The position numbers were made by a program, and so were the translations under genes. The notes beneath the pieces were generated by a model. It was not told the DNA's origin and searched no databases. It saw only the letters and a list, made by a program, of their open reading frames with translations. Shown here piece after piece: positions 1 through 6,184 of a stretch of DNA of 10,947 nt. This DNA comes from an uncultured Eubacteriales bacterium. Its GTDB lineage: Bacteria; Bacillota; Clostridia; Lachnospirales; Anaerotignaceae. Positions within the stretch are counted from its first letter, which is position 1, and each line of letters begins with the position of its first letter. The stretch covers positions 1-10,947 of the forward strand of contig CAKTER010000042.1 of assembly GCA_934552695.1 (NCBI GenBank). The letters run 5' to 3'.

Positions 1-423
1 GAGTACAACTGCCGGTTTGGCGACCCCGAGACCCAGGCGGTGCTGCCCCGGCTGAAGTCCGACCTGCTGACGATTATGGAGGCCTGTGTGGACGGTACGC
101 TGGATAAAACCCCGGTGGAGTGGGCCGACGAAGCAGCGGTCTGCGTGGTGCTGGCCAGCGGCGGGTATCCCGAAAGCTACCAAAAGGGCTATCCCATTAC
201 CGGGCTGGCCGAGGCCGAAGCCCGGCCCCACACCCTGGTGTTTCACGCCGGGACGGCCCAAAAGGACGGGCAGTTTGTAACCAACGGCGGCCGGGTTTTG
301 GGCGTAGTCGGCTTGGGGAAAACCATGGAAGAGGCCATTGCCACTGCCTATGCCGGGGCGGATTGTATCCAGTTCGAGAAAAAGCACTTCCGGCACGACA
401 TCGGGATTAAAAAGAACCAGTGA
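1..423 (+). CDS. purD: Phosphoribosylamine-glycine ligase (GAR synthetase), C-terminal part
   Basis: PurD joins glycine to 5-phosphoribosylamine using ATP in the second step of de novo purine synthesis, in the cytoplasm. The window opens inside the gene; 140 codons remain, about the last third of a protein usually near 420 residues. The first residues read EYNCRFGDPETQAVLPRL, the ATP-grasp metal-binding signature of PurD (Asn and the RFGDPE block). The rest matches the family's C-terminal domain, including VCVVLASGGYP, the FHAGT turn and the late GRVLGVVGLG stretch. The frame is open from base 1 to TGA at 421-423. An HD-domain gene begins 11 nt downstream, so the two are probably cotranscribed, with purD as a late gene of a purine operon lying to the left. 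Identity is secure; only the start is missing. Confidence 0.96.
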   Translation, partial: EYNCRFGDPETQAVLPRLKSDLLTIMEACVDGTLDKTPVEWADEAAVCVVLASGGYPESYQKGYPITGLAEAEARPHTLVFHAGTAQKDGQFVTNGGRVLGVVGLGKTMEEAIATAYAGADCIQFEKKHFRHDIGIKKNQ

Positions 424-434
424 CGGAGGCGGCT

Positions 435-1022
435 ATGAACGAGCGATTGCAAAAGCAGCTGGATTTTTTGCGGGAGATCGATAAGTCGAAAAGCGTGTTC
501 CGGCAAAACTATCTGGCCGATGGAAGCCGGAAGGAGAATGACGCCGAGCACGGCTGGCATATGGCCCTGTTCGCCTGTATTTTGCAGGAGTACTTTCCCG
601 GGGCCGACCTAAACCGGGTGCTGCCCATGGCGCTGATGCACGACTTAATCGAGATTGACGCCGGGGATACGTATTGCTATGATACGGCCGGGCAGGTGGG
701 CAAGGCGGAACGGGAGGCGGCCGCCGCCCGGCGGATTTACGGCCTGTTGCCCCCGGAGCAGGGGGAAAAATACTTGGCCCTGTGGCAGGAGTTTGAGGCC
801 CAGGAGACCCCGGACGCTCAGTTTGCGGCGGTGCTGGATCGCATCCAGCCTTTGCTGCTGCAATTTTCCTCCCAGGGGAAAAGCTGGAAGGAACATGATA
901 TCTGCACGGCGCAGGTGCGAGAGCGCAACGCCGTTACCTTCCGGTGTGCCCCGGAGCCTATCCGCCAGCTGGTGGACGGGATTTTGGACGAAGCGGTACG
1001 CCGGGGGTATATAAAGCCCTAA
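435..1022 (+). CDS. HD-domain phosphohydrolase (YfbR / HD_3 type)
   Basis: A 195-residue soluble protein of the HD metal-dependent phosphohydrolase superfamily, closest by eye to YfbR-type 5'-nucleotidases. Visible motif residues are His39 and His42 in AEHGWHMA, the His69-Asp70 doublet in ALMHDLIEIDAGD, Glu73 and Asp75, and a later Asp in the AAVLDRIQ segment that can supply the last metal ligand. The family usually removes phosphate from (deoxy)nucleoside monophosphates; the substrate here is inferred. A GTG at 420 overlaps the purD stop, but GGAGG at 425-429 sits 5 nt before ATG 435, so 435 is chosen. Position behind purD fits nucleotide metabolism, and the gene ends just before a terminator, so it is likely the last gene of the purine transcript. 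Confidence 0.85.
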   Translation: MNERLQKQLDFLREIDKSKSVFRQNYLADGSRKENDAEHGWHMALFACILQEYFPGADLNRVLPMALMHDLIEIDAGDTYCYDTAGQVGKAEREAAAARRIYGLLPPEQGEKYLALWQEFEAQETPDAQFAAVLDRIQPLLLQFSSQGKSWKEHDICTAQVRERNAVTFRCAPEPIRQLVDGILDEAVRRGYIKP

Positions 1023-1027
1023 AAAAT

Positions 1028-1063
1028 AACGCCCTTGTCGGGAATTATCCCGGCAGGGGCGTT
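1028..1063. terminator. Bidirectional intrinsic terminator between convergent genes
   Basis: A 15-bp stem (arms 1028-1042 and 1049-1063, two G-T pairs, loop AATTAT) lies 5 nt past the HD gene stop. On the + strand it is followed by a broken T-rich tract from 1062; on the - strand it is followed by ATTTTTT. It can therefore end both the purD-HD transcript and the opposing macro-domain transcript. Confidence 0.8.
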
Positions 1064-1139
1064 TTGTGTATGTTTTGTGTGTAGGGGGAATGGAGCGGGA
1101 GGGACGGAAAAAGCCGAAGCCCTTGGGATTTTGGGGATT

Positions 1140-1655
1140 TTAGAGCTTTGCCCAGGCGGCCTCGTAGGCAGCTTTGGTCGCCTTGTCAAAGCAGACAAGG
1201 CGGACTTCCTCGGGCAGGGAATGTTTATCCAAAAAATCGGCAATGGCGTTAACGGCAATTTCTGCTGCCTGATCCACCGGGAACCGGTATACGCCGGTGC
1301 TGATGGAGGGAAAAGCAATGGTGCGGCAGTGATGGGAGGCGGCCAGCTTGAGGCATTCCAGATAGCAGCTGGCCAAAAGCTCTCGTTCCTGGTCGAACCC
1401 GCCGCGCCAGATGGGGCCCGGCGTGTGGATAATCCAAGAGGCCGGCAACCGATAGCCCCGGGTAATCTTGGCTTGCCCGGTTTTGCAGCCGTTTAAAGTG
1501 CGGCATTCCTCAATCAGCCGGGGGCCTGCCGCCCGGTGAATGGCGCCGTCCACCCCGCCGCCGCCCAGCAGAGAGGTGTTGGCAGCATTTACAATGGCAT
1601 CGGTGGATTGTTTGGTAATGTCGCCCAGCAGAATCACAATGCGTTGTTTGTCCAT
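1140..1655 (-). CDS. Macro-domain O-acetyl-ADP-ribose deacetylase / ADP-ribosyl hydrolase (YmdB-like)
   Basis: A 171-residue single-domain macro protein of the MacroD/YmdB group. Members bind ADP-ribose, deacetylate O-acetyl-ADP-ribose and can remove mono-ADP-ribose from proteins. Signatures in order are GDIT (11-14), NAAN (23-26), the glycine-rich [10 protein letters not shown] loop (31-40) that holds the distal ribose, HTPGP (77-81) and the phosphate-binding STGVYRFP (119-126). Length and motif order match full-length YmdB-type proteins, and Asn26 and Asp36, the residues normally linked to catalysis, are present. The ATG at 1655 is preceded by AAAGGCGG about 9 nt upstream. It is transcribed alone, convergent with the HD gene and divergent from the membrane protein/M23 pair. 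The physiological target cannot be read from the sequence. Confidence 0.93.
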   Translation of the reverse strand: MDKQRIVILLGDITKQSTDAIVNAANTSLLGGGGVDGAIHRAAGPRLIEECRTLNGCKTGQAKITRGYRLPASWIIHTPGPIWRGGFDQERELLASCYLECLKLAASHHCRTIAFPSISTGVYRFPVDQAAEIAVNAIADFLDKHSLPEEVRLVCFDKATKAAYEAAWAKL

Positions 1656-1701
1656 GGATATGCCGCCTTTCTGTAGTATAAGGAAATGTGTCGATAGATT
1701 T

Positions 1702-1710
1702 AGTATATCA
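1702..1710 (-). promoter_or_regulatory. Possible extended -10 promoter for the macro-domain gene
   Basis: Reading the - strand, TGA-TATACT forms an extended -10 element about 47 nt upstream of the macro ATG. No convincing -35 was found 16-18 nt upstream. A second TATACT lies closer to the gene (plus strand 1675-1680). The 1656-1776 gap must also hold the promoter for the rightward gene pair, but no confident site was seen for it. Confidence 0.3.
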
Positions 1711-1776
1711 CAGTTTTATAAAAAAGGGTATATGGCTTTGGGGCTTGCCATATATTTTCAGCAGGGAGGGATGGAC

Positions 1777-2169
1777 ATGGAGCAAAAACGGCGGCCTGCG
1801 GCGTATCGGCCTCAGCGGCGGTATGCTCGTCCCAGTAGCGAGGAGCTGCTGCAAAAGAGACGGGAGCGGCTGTTTACCCAAGCGCTGCTGGCGGCGGTGC
1901 TGTTGGCAGGGGCTTTTATTTTGGCAAAACTGCCGGGGGAAAGGGCCCGCCTTTGGCGGGAAAAAGCGGCCCAGACCCTGGCCGGGGACGAAAGCGGCCG
2001 GGCTATGCAGGTATTCGAAAGCCTGTCGGAGCGGTGGACGGAGCCAAAGCCCACAGAGGAGCTTGAGGCAGCGCCCTTGTCGGGAGGGGCAGGGACGGAA
2101 TCGCTGGTAACGGAGAGCGCCGGTGCGGAGGACAGCGAAAAAAACGGAGTAGCGCCGGAGAAACCGTAA
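1777..2169 (+). CDS. Single-pass membrane protein; likely N-terminal part of the M23 peptidase encoded in the next frame
   Basis: A 130-residue product with a strongly basic N terminus (about 1-31), one hydrophobic segment at about 32-50 (LFTQALLAAVLLAGAFILAKL) and an acidic, low-complexity Ala/Glu/Gly/Ser tail. Charge placement predicts N-in, C-out topology, as in SpoIIQ-like membrane-anchored M23 proteins. ATG 1771 is only 1-2 nt past the GGAGGG at 1765-1770, so ATG 1777, 6 nt away, is preferred. The zero frame ends at TAA 2167-2169, 14 nt before the M23 frame. No function is recognised for this segment alone. Its linker composition resembles the start of the downstream frame, and a slippery run at 2138-2144 could join them, so I read it as the anchor half of a split or frameshifted peptidase. 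Confidence 0.72.
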   Translation: MEQKRRPAAYRPQRRYARPSSEELLQKRRERLFTQALLAAVLLAGAFILAKLPGERARLWREKAAQTLAGDESGRAMQVFESLSERWTEPKPTEELEAAPLSGGAGTESLVTESAGAEDSEKNGVAPEKP

Positions 2170-2219
2170 GCGGCTGGGAGCGGGTGGTTTGGCAGGAAGC
2201 CCAAACGGTGGCTCCGGCG
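2127..2219 (+). promoter_or_regulatory. Putative -1 ribosomal frameshift signal
   Basis: Three elements are seen. GGAGG at 2127-2131 lies 7 nt upstream of A AAA AAC at 2139-2145, whose zero-frame codons are AAA (2140) and AAC (2143), the correct phase for -1 slippage. After a 7-nt spacer comes a stem: CGCCGGAG (2153-2160) pairs with CTCCGGCG (2212-2219), and, beyond a 2x2 internal loop, ACCGT (2163-2167) pairs with ACGGT (2205-2209). A slip at this heptamer enters the M23 frame, which is open from 2067. The layout resembles the dnaX recoding site. Whether it works in the cell is inference; an A-run indel or sequencing error is the main alternative. Confidence 0.5.
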
Positions 2220-2798
2220 GAAGCAATCCCGGCCTTTGCCTACTACCGGGAGGAGGTTCCGGCGGCGGAGACCGAAGCGAAATCAGAAGAAGCGGAAAAC
2301 CCCGGCCCGGCGGCGGACAGAGCCGGGGAACCGGAGGCAGCGTTGGAAGCCGGGGAGCAGTGGCTGAACCCGGTGTGGGGGACGGTGACCTCCTCCTGCG
2401 GTGGGCGGCAAAACCCCCTGACCCATACTTGGGAGCTACACAACGGCTTGGACATTGCGCTGCCCGAGGGAACGGAGGTGGCGGCGGTGAAGTCCGGGGT
2501 AGTGACGGAATGCCGCACGTCCCCGTCCTTTGGCAAGCTGGTCAAGTTCCGGACCGACGATGGGTATACGGTGATGTACGCCCACCTTTCGGAAATTTTA
2601 GTCGCCGAGGGGGAGCGGGTGGCTCAGGGGGCGATTGTCGCCCGTTCCGGCAGCACCGGCTGGAGCACCGGGCCCCACCTGCATTACAGCCTGTGGAAGG
2701 ATGGTCAGCTGCTGGATCCGCTGGCGTTTTTGTATTTGCCGGTGACGGGGGAGGTGGCGGCGGAGTATGCCCGGCGAGGCGAGACTATGCCGGAATGA
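2184..2798 (+). CDS. M23 (LytM/SpoIIQ-like) metallopeptidase domain protein
   Basis: The C-terminal domain (about residues 60-185 of 204) is an M23 zinc endopeptidase fold, which cuts peptide cross-links in peptidoglycan outside the membrane. Key residues are present: His86 and Asp90 in HNGLD, His134 in YAHL, and His165/His167 in GPHLHY, so the site looks catalytically intact. Residues 1-59 are an acidic Ala/Glu/Pro linker. The only start in this frame is GTG 2184, with GGGAG at 2176-2180 just 3 nt away, and the product would lack a signal peptide or membrane segment, odd for a cell-wall enzyme. The frame is open back to 2067 and overlaps the preceding gene, whose membrane anchor it appears to need. 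Fused by a -1 slip at 2139-2145 the protein would be 340 residues, with zinc-site residues at 222, 226 and 303. It resembles sporulation peptidases, but no spo gene lies nearby. Confidence 0.88.
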   Translation: MVWQEAQTVAPAEAIPAFAYYREEVPAAETEAKSEEAENPGPAADRAGEPEAALEAGEQWLNPVWGTVTSSCGGRQNPLTHTWELHNGLDIALPEGTEVAAVKSGVVTECRTSPSFGKLVKFRTDDGYTVMYAHLSEILVAEGERVAQGAIVARSGSTGWSTGPHLHYSLWKDGQLLDPLAFLYLPVTGEVAAEYARRGETMPE

Positions 2799-2823
2799 AA
2801 AAAGCCGCTGGCTTCGCAGCGGC
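2798..2823 (-). terminator. Intrinsic terminator of the CobD-like operon
   Basis: GCCGCTG (2804-2810) pairs with CAGCGGC (2817-2823) around a 6-nt loop. On the - strand the stem is followed directly by TTTTTT (plus-strand A run 2798-2803), about 50 nt past the stop of the PLP enzyme gene. It abuts the M23 stop codon; on the + strand there is no T tract, so it probably serves only the leftward transcript. Confidence 0.75.
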
Positions 2824-2873
2824 GGATAGAAGGGCGCAGGTCGATGGAAAGACGGGGAACCCTCAAAGGATAC

Positions 2874-3968
2874 TTACCCCAAAAACTCTCGCAAGGAAGC
2901 CAGCAGGGCTTCGTTTTGCTCCGGCAGCTGAATGCAGAACCGCAGATAGCTTTCGTCCAAAAAGGTGAAGCTGGCGGCGTCCCGTACCAGCATTTTTCGG
3001 CGGATGAGCCGGTCGGTAATGGCGGCGGCGGTGATTTTTTGGGTTAGCAGCCGGATCAGGATAAAGTTGGAGGCGGTGGGATAGACCTTTACCGTATCCC
3101 AGCTTTTCAGCTCGGCCAGCAGCTTTTTCCGTTCCGATAGAATCAGCGCCCGGGTCTGCTGCATGAACTCCTTTTCCGAAAACAGGGTTTCCCCGGCAAA
3201 GGCGGCCAGGCTGTTGACGCTCCAAGGGTCTTTTTTGCGGGCCAGGGCCTCCCGCAGGGGTTGGCCGCCGCACACACCATAGCCCAGCCGCAAGCCCGGA
3301 GCGGCAAAAAACTTGGAGATCCCCCGAATGACAAAGAGGTTGTCGAACTCCCGGGTTAGGGGGATGGCACAGAGAGAGGACAGGTCATCGGCAAACTCGA
3401 TATAGGTTTCGTCCACCAGCACGGCAGTGTGATTGGCTTGGCAGTGAGTCAAAATCTCTCGGAGCTGGGGGACGGTGACGGCGGTGCCGGTGGGGTTGTT
3501 GGGATTGCACATCACAAACAAATCGGTTTCCGGGGTAAGCGCCGCCAGCAGGGCAGGCAGATTCAGCCGGAAATCGTCCTCCTCTTTCAGGGGGAAGTAG
3601 GTAAAGCTCCCGCCGCAAACCCGGACGCTGTTTTCGTACTCCGAATAGGCCGGGCCCAAAATCAGGGCGCACCGGGGGCAAAGGGCCCCGATAAAGCCGG
3701 AAATCAGCTCGGTAGAGCCGTTGCCTACCACAATGGTTTCCGGGTCGGTGCCGGTGTAGCGGCCAATGCTTTCCCGCAGCTTGCGATAGCCCTTGTCGGG
3801 GTAACGGCTAACCAAAGCAATGTGCTCGGCCAGGGCCCGGGCGGTATGGGGCGGGAACCCCAAGGGGTTTACATTCCCCGAAAAGTCGATGATTTGGTCT
3901 TTGGGGATGCCGTAGGCGGCTTCTACGGCGTCCAAATCGCCGCCGTGCTTGTGCGTAAGCTCGTTCAT
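2874..3968 (-). CDS. CobD/HisC-family PLP-dependent aminotransferase or decarboxylase
   Basis: A 364-residue fold-type I PLP enzyme of the class I/II aminotransferase family. The N terminus (HGGDLDAVEAAYGIP followed by DFSGNVNPLG) is typical of L-threonine-O-3-phosphate decarboxylase (CobD), which makes the aminopropanol arm of cobalamin; histidinol-phosphate aminotransferase (HisC) is the closest alternative. PLP-site residues are visible: Asn159 in NPNNPTG (155-161), Asp186 and Tyr189 in DETYIEF, the Schiff-base Lys219 in GISKFFAAPG, and Arg227. An ATG lies 21 nt further upstream, but AGAAGGA (plus strand 3974-3980) is 5 nt before ATG 3968, so 3968 is used. It is the second gene of an operon, 29 nt after the 515-residue gene, and is closed by a terminator. 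No other cobalamin or histidine genes are visible, so the exact reaction is open. Confidence 0.8.
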   Translation of the reverse strand: MNELTHKHGGDLDAVEAAYGIPKDQIIDFSGNVNPLGFPPHTARALAEHIALVSRYPDKGYRKLRESIGRYTGTDPETIVVGNGSTELISGFIGALCPRCALILGPAYSEYENSVRVCGGSFTYFPLKEEDDFRLNLPALLAALTPETDLFVMCNPNNPTGTAVTVPQLREILTHCQANHTAVLVDETYIEFADDLSSLCAIPLTREFDNLFVIRGISKFFAAPGLRLGYGVCGGQPLREALARKKDPWSVNSLAAFAGETLFSEKEFMQQTRALILSERKKLLAELKSWDTVKVYPTASNFILIRLLTQKITAAAITDRLIRRKMLVRDAASFTFLDESYLRFCIQLPEQNEALLASLREFLG

Positions 3969-3997
3969 AAAAATCCTTCTTTCTGGCAAAGGCAGAG

Positions 3998-5545
3998 TCA
4001 GTTGGTGTATTCGTACAGCGTTCTTTCGTATTCCGAAAGGGCCGGGCTTTGGTCGATGAGCCGGGGATAGCGGATGCGGGCCCGGCCCGGGGCGCAGGCC
4101 TCCAAGGTGATTTGCAGGGCCGGGCTCTCGGGGGCCAACGAGCGATAGGTTAGGTGGTCGCCCACAGTTAGGGCCAGCTCTGCCAAAGGGCAGTCGGGGC
4201 TACGGCGAATACGCAAACGCCCCTTTTTTTGTGGGCTAAATTCCTGCTCCCCGCTGCGGAAGCAATAGCCTTCCTCCGGGTCAAAGTCGAACAAATCGGC
4301 CAGCTCCTGATGGAGGTCGCACAGAGGCAGGTCGCCGGGCCATTGGAAACGCTTCCAAAACTCCGGCGTTTCGCTGTATTGCAAGCGCAGGGTATATATG
4401 GTGGTTTCCTGCTGGATGCGGTCGATTTCCCGCTCCGGGGCGTCCTCCGCCTCGGCGGTTAAGTGGTAGGCCTGCCAAATATCCCGCAAGGGCAGCAGCG
4501 GCGGCATTTTTTGGTAAGGGGGCCGGGCGTTTTGGGAGGGGAATAGCTCCCGGCCCAGCAGGGTGTGGTCAAACAGCAGACACAGAGAAAAGGCTTCCAG
4601 CGAGGCGTTGGGGTCGATGGGCAGGCTGTCGCACACATAGTTTAGCTCGTCCAAAAAATTGTAGTGCTGGTAATACAGCGGGTTGATGAGCCGCAGATAA
4701 TAGCCGAAGGGCGTGATGAGCCAACGGTCCAGCATGGCCCCCAAATGCAGAACAATGTTGTTAAAGTAGGGGTCTTTTCCGGCGGCCGCCTCCGGCGAGG
4801 AGGGGTCGAGGCCCATGGACATGTATTGATAGCAACCGGTCAGCAGTTCGTTTAAGGGCATTCGCTCGGTGAGGGCAGTGCGGAACAGCTCCCCGGGATT
4901 GCCGGGCTCCAAATAGACAAAAATATCCTGAAAGTGGGCCACGGCGTTTTCCAAGGCTGCCGAAATAAGCCGCTGCCAGCGGGCCGTGACCGGCAGGTGG
5001 AAAAAGTCCCCACCCTCCGGGGCCGGATGCAGCAGACGGCGGCCAATGGCGGGCAGGGGGGCCAAAAGCCCCAGCCGTTGGGCTACCTCGCCCAAAAATT
5101 CGGCATAAAAAGGGTCGGTTCGACTTAGCCGAGGGATGAGGGACGCCAAAAAGCCGGCAGTCAGCTGGCCCCGGTCGGTGCATTCGGCATAGGGGGCCGC
5201 TGCTTCCCACAGCCTTTGCAGGTCACCAAACACCGGGTGGTTTTCCAGAGTGTAGCGGCACAGACGGTAGCCGATGGCAAGGGCTCCCGTCTCGTCGGTG
5301 GAAAATACGGGCAGGGCGGCGGTGTACCCGTCCCCGCTGTAAGCCGTGGCGATGAGGTTGTTGGGGGACAAAATGCTTTTATCCAACAGAGGGCTGGCGG
5401 CCCACTTGCGAAACAAAGTGGGAGCCACCCGCAACAGCCGGGGCTTTTCGCAGGGCTCCAAATTTTGATACAGGGCGGTAAAGCCCTGAGTGAAAATATC
5501 TAAAAATGGTTGACAGGCAGCGTGGGGCACAAAGGTTTCGGCCAT
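3998..5545 (-). CDS. Conserved-looking protein of unknown function with possible pRiA4b ORF3-like C-terminal domain
   Basis: A 515-residue protein I do not recognise as a whole. It has no signal peptide or clear membrane segment and should be cytoplasmic. Residues 1 to about 360 look mainly helical, with aromatic-rich stretches such as GYYLRLINPLYYQHYNFLDE. From about residue 382 the pattern YTLRLQY, then FWKRFQWPGD, then LCDLHQELADLF resembles the pRiA4b ORF-3-like domain (usual form: P-x-WRR-x-x-VP then LHxxIQ), here diverged; this is recognition by eye only. Base composition and codon use match the neighbours, arguing against recent transfer. ATG 5545 has AAAGGA about 8 nt upstream. It is the first gene of a leftward operon with the CobD/HisC-like enzyme, from a promoter at about 5585-5613. 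The link to that enzyme is unexplained. Confidence 0.75.
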   Translation of the reverse strand: MAETFVPHAACQPFLDIFTQGFTALYQNLEPCEKPRLLRVAPTLFRKWAASPLLDKSILSPNNLIATAYSGDGYTAALPVFSTDETGALAIGYRLCRYTLENHPVFGDLQRLWEAAAPYAECTDRGQLTAGFLASLIPRLSRTDPFYAEFLGEVAQRLGLLAPLPAIGRRLLHPAPEGGDFFHLPVTARWQRLISAALENAVAHFQDIFVYLEPGNPGELFRTALTERMPLNELLTGCYQYMSMGLDPSSPEAAAGKDPYFNNIVLHLGAMLDRWLITPFGYYLRLINPLYYQHYNFLDELNYVCDSLPIDPNASLEAFSLCLLFDHTLLGRELFPSQNARPPYQKMPPLLPLRDIWQAYHLTAEAEDAPEREIDRIQQETTIYTLRLQYSETPEFWKRFQWPGDLPLCDLHQELADLFDFDPEEGYCFRSGEQEFSPQKKGRLRIRRSPDCPLAELALTVGDHLTYRSLAPESPALQITLEACAPGRARIRYPRLIDQSPALSEYERTLYEYTN

Positions 5546-5584
5546 AGGTTTAATCCTTTTCTTTTTGTAGGAATTGCTGAAAAC

Positions 5585-5613
5585 ATCTTAACAGATATGC
5601 TCGCATTTGTCCA
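5585..5613 (-). promoter_or_regulatory. Sigma-A-type promoter for the leftward two-gene operon
   Basis: On the - strand TGGACA (plus 5608-5613) and TAAGAT (plus 5585-5590) are 17 nt apart, with TGT before the -10 giving an extended TGn element. The start would lie near 5578, about 33 nt before the ATG. An 11-bp palindrome AACATAATGTT (5613-5623) begins at the edge of the -35 and could be an operator. Confidence 0.5.
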
Positions 5614-5658
5614 ACATAATGTTTTCGTTCCCATTTGCAAAAAAGTCGCAAAAAGGAC

Positions 5659-5687
5659 TTGTCAAACCGGTACTTTTCCAGTATTAT
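5659..5687 (+). promoter_or_regulatory. Sigma-A promoter of the ACT-hom-lysC operon
   Basis: TTGTCA (5659-5664), a 17-nt spacer and TATTAT (5682-5687) make a near-consensus promoter with a predicted start near 5694, giving a leader of about 43 nt. An A-rich stretch with two GCAAAAA repeats (5637-5656) sits just upstream and could act as an UP element. The leader is too short for a T-box or lysine riboswitch. Confidence 0.75.
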
Positions 5688-5703
5688 GGTCTTTACTGGG
5701 AAA
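5674..5703 (+). promoter_or_regulatory. Operator-like inverted repeat over the hom-lysC promoter
   Basis: TTTTCCAGTA (5674-5683) and TACTGGGAAA (5694-5703) are inverted copies matching at 9 of 10 positions, separated by 10 nt, so half-site centres are about two helical turns apart. The dyad covers the -10 box and the predicted start, where a dimeric repressor would block transcription. Only the right arm would be transcribed, so it is a DNA-level site rather than an RNA hairpin. Confidence 0.55.
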
Positions 5704-5736
5704 ACAGTTGTTTGCAAGGAAAGAACAGGGGGCCCT

Positions 5737-6180
5737 ATGAAGGTAGATAAAAATTATTACATTGTGGATAAAAACGTACTTCCCGAGGTTTTTTTAAAGG
5801 TCGTGGAAGCCAAGGGCCTGTTGGATAGCGGAAAGGAACGGACGGTACAGGCGGCGGTAGCCCGCGTAGGGATTAGCCGCAGCGTGTTTTACAAGTACCG
5901 GGACGCCATTTTCCCGTTGTACGAGCATTCCCGGGGCCGCACGATTACCATGTCGGCCAATCTGGAGGATAAATCCGGGCTGCTTTCCACGGTACTCAAT
6001 CAAATTGCCGGTGTGGGGGCCAATATTTTGACCATCCACCAGACCATCCCCATCAATGGCGTGGCCAACTTGACGGTGACCATTGAAACGGCGGATATGC
6101 AAGGGGATATTGGTCAGCTGGTCGAAACGGTGGAGGCGCTGGACGGCATCCAGTCGTTTAAGATTATTGCAAGGGAGTGA
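5737..6180 (+). CDS. HTH-like plus ACT-domain protein (PheB / UPF0735 type)
   Basis: A 147-residue protein with two parts. Residues 34-62 (including AAVARVGISRSVFYKYRDAIF) look like a helix-turn-helix of TetR-like shape. Residues 69-146 form an ACT domain with the ligand-loop pattern EDKSGLLSTVLNQIAGVGANI and a second half ending in IQSFKIIARE. ACT domains bind amino acids and control biosynthetic enzymes or regulators. This arrangement matches the PheB/UPF0735 family, often found beside pheA or hom in Firmicutes. ATG 5737 has AGGGGG 4 nt upstream; upstream in-frame ATGs lie before or within the promoter and are rejected. It leads the operon, and its stop overlaps the hom ribosome binding site, so translation is probably coupled. 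Role as amino acid sensor, in trans on Hom or on its own promoter, is inference. Confidence 0.88.
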   Translation: MKVDKNYYIVDKNVLPEVFLKVVEAKGLLDSGKERTVQAAVARVGISRSVFYKYRDAIFPLYEHSRGRTITMSANLEDKSGLLSTVLNQIAGVGANILTIHQTIPINGVANLTVTIETADMQGDIGQLVETVEALDGIQSFKIIARE

Positions 6181-6184
6181 GCGT

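Noticed and set aside
1695..1770. A sporulation sigma-F or sigma-G promoter for the membrane protein/M23 pair
   Set aside because: GTATA at 1703-1707 fits a -35, but no matching -10 lies at the right distance; TATAAA at 1717 also lacks a sigma-A -35.
2189..2968. A 259-codon Gly-rich frame overlapping the M23 gene
   Set aside because: Composition is that of an out-of-frame GC-rich read; the overlapping frame has the intact M23 zinc site.
5694..5736. A T-box or lysine riboswitch in front of the ACT-hom-lysC operon
   Set aside because: The leader is only about 43 nt, far too short, and has no terminator hairpin.
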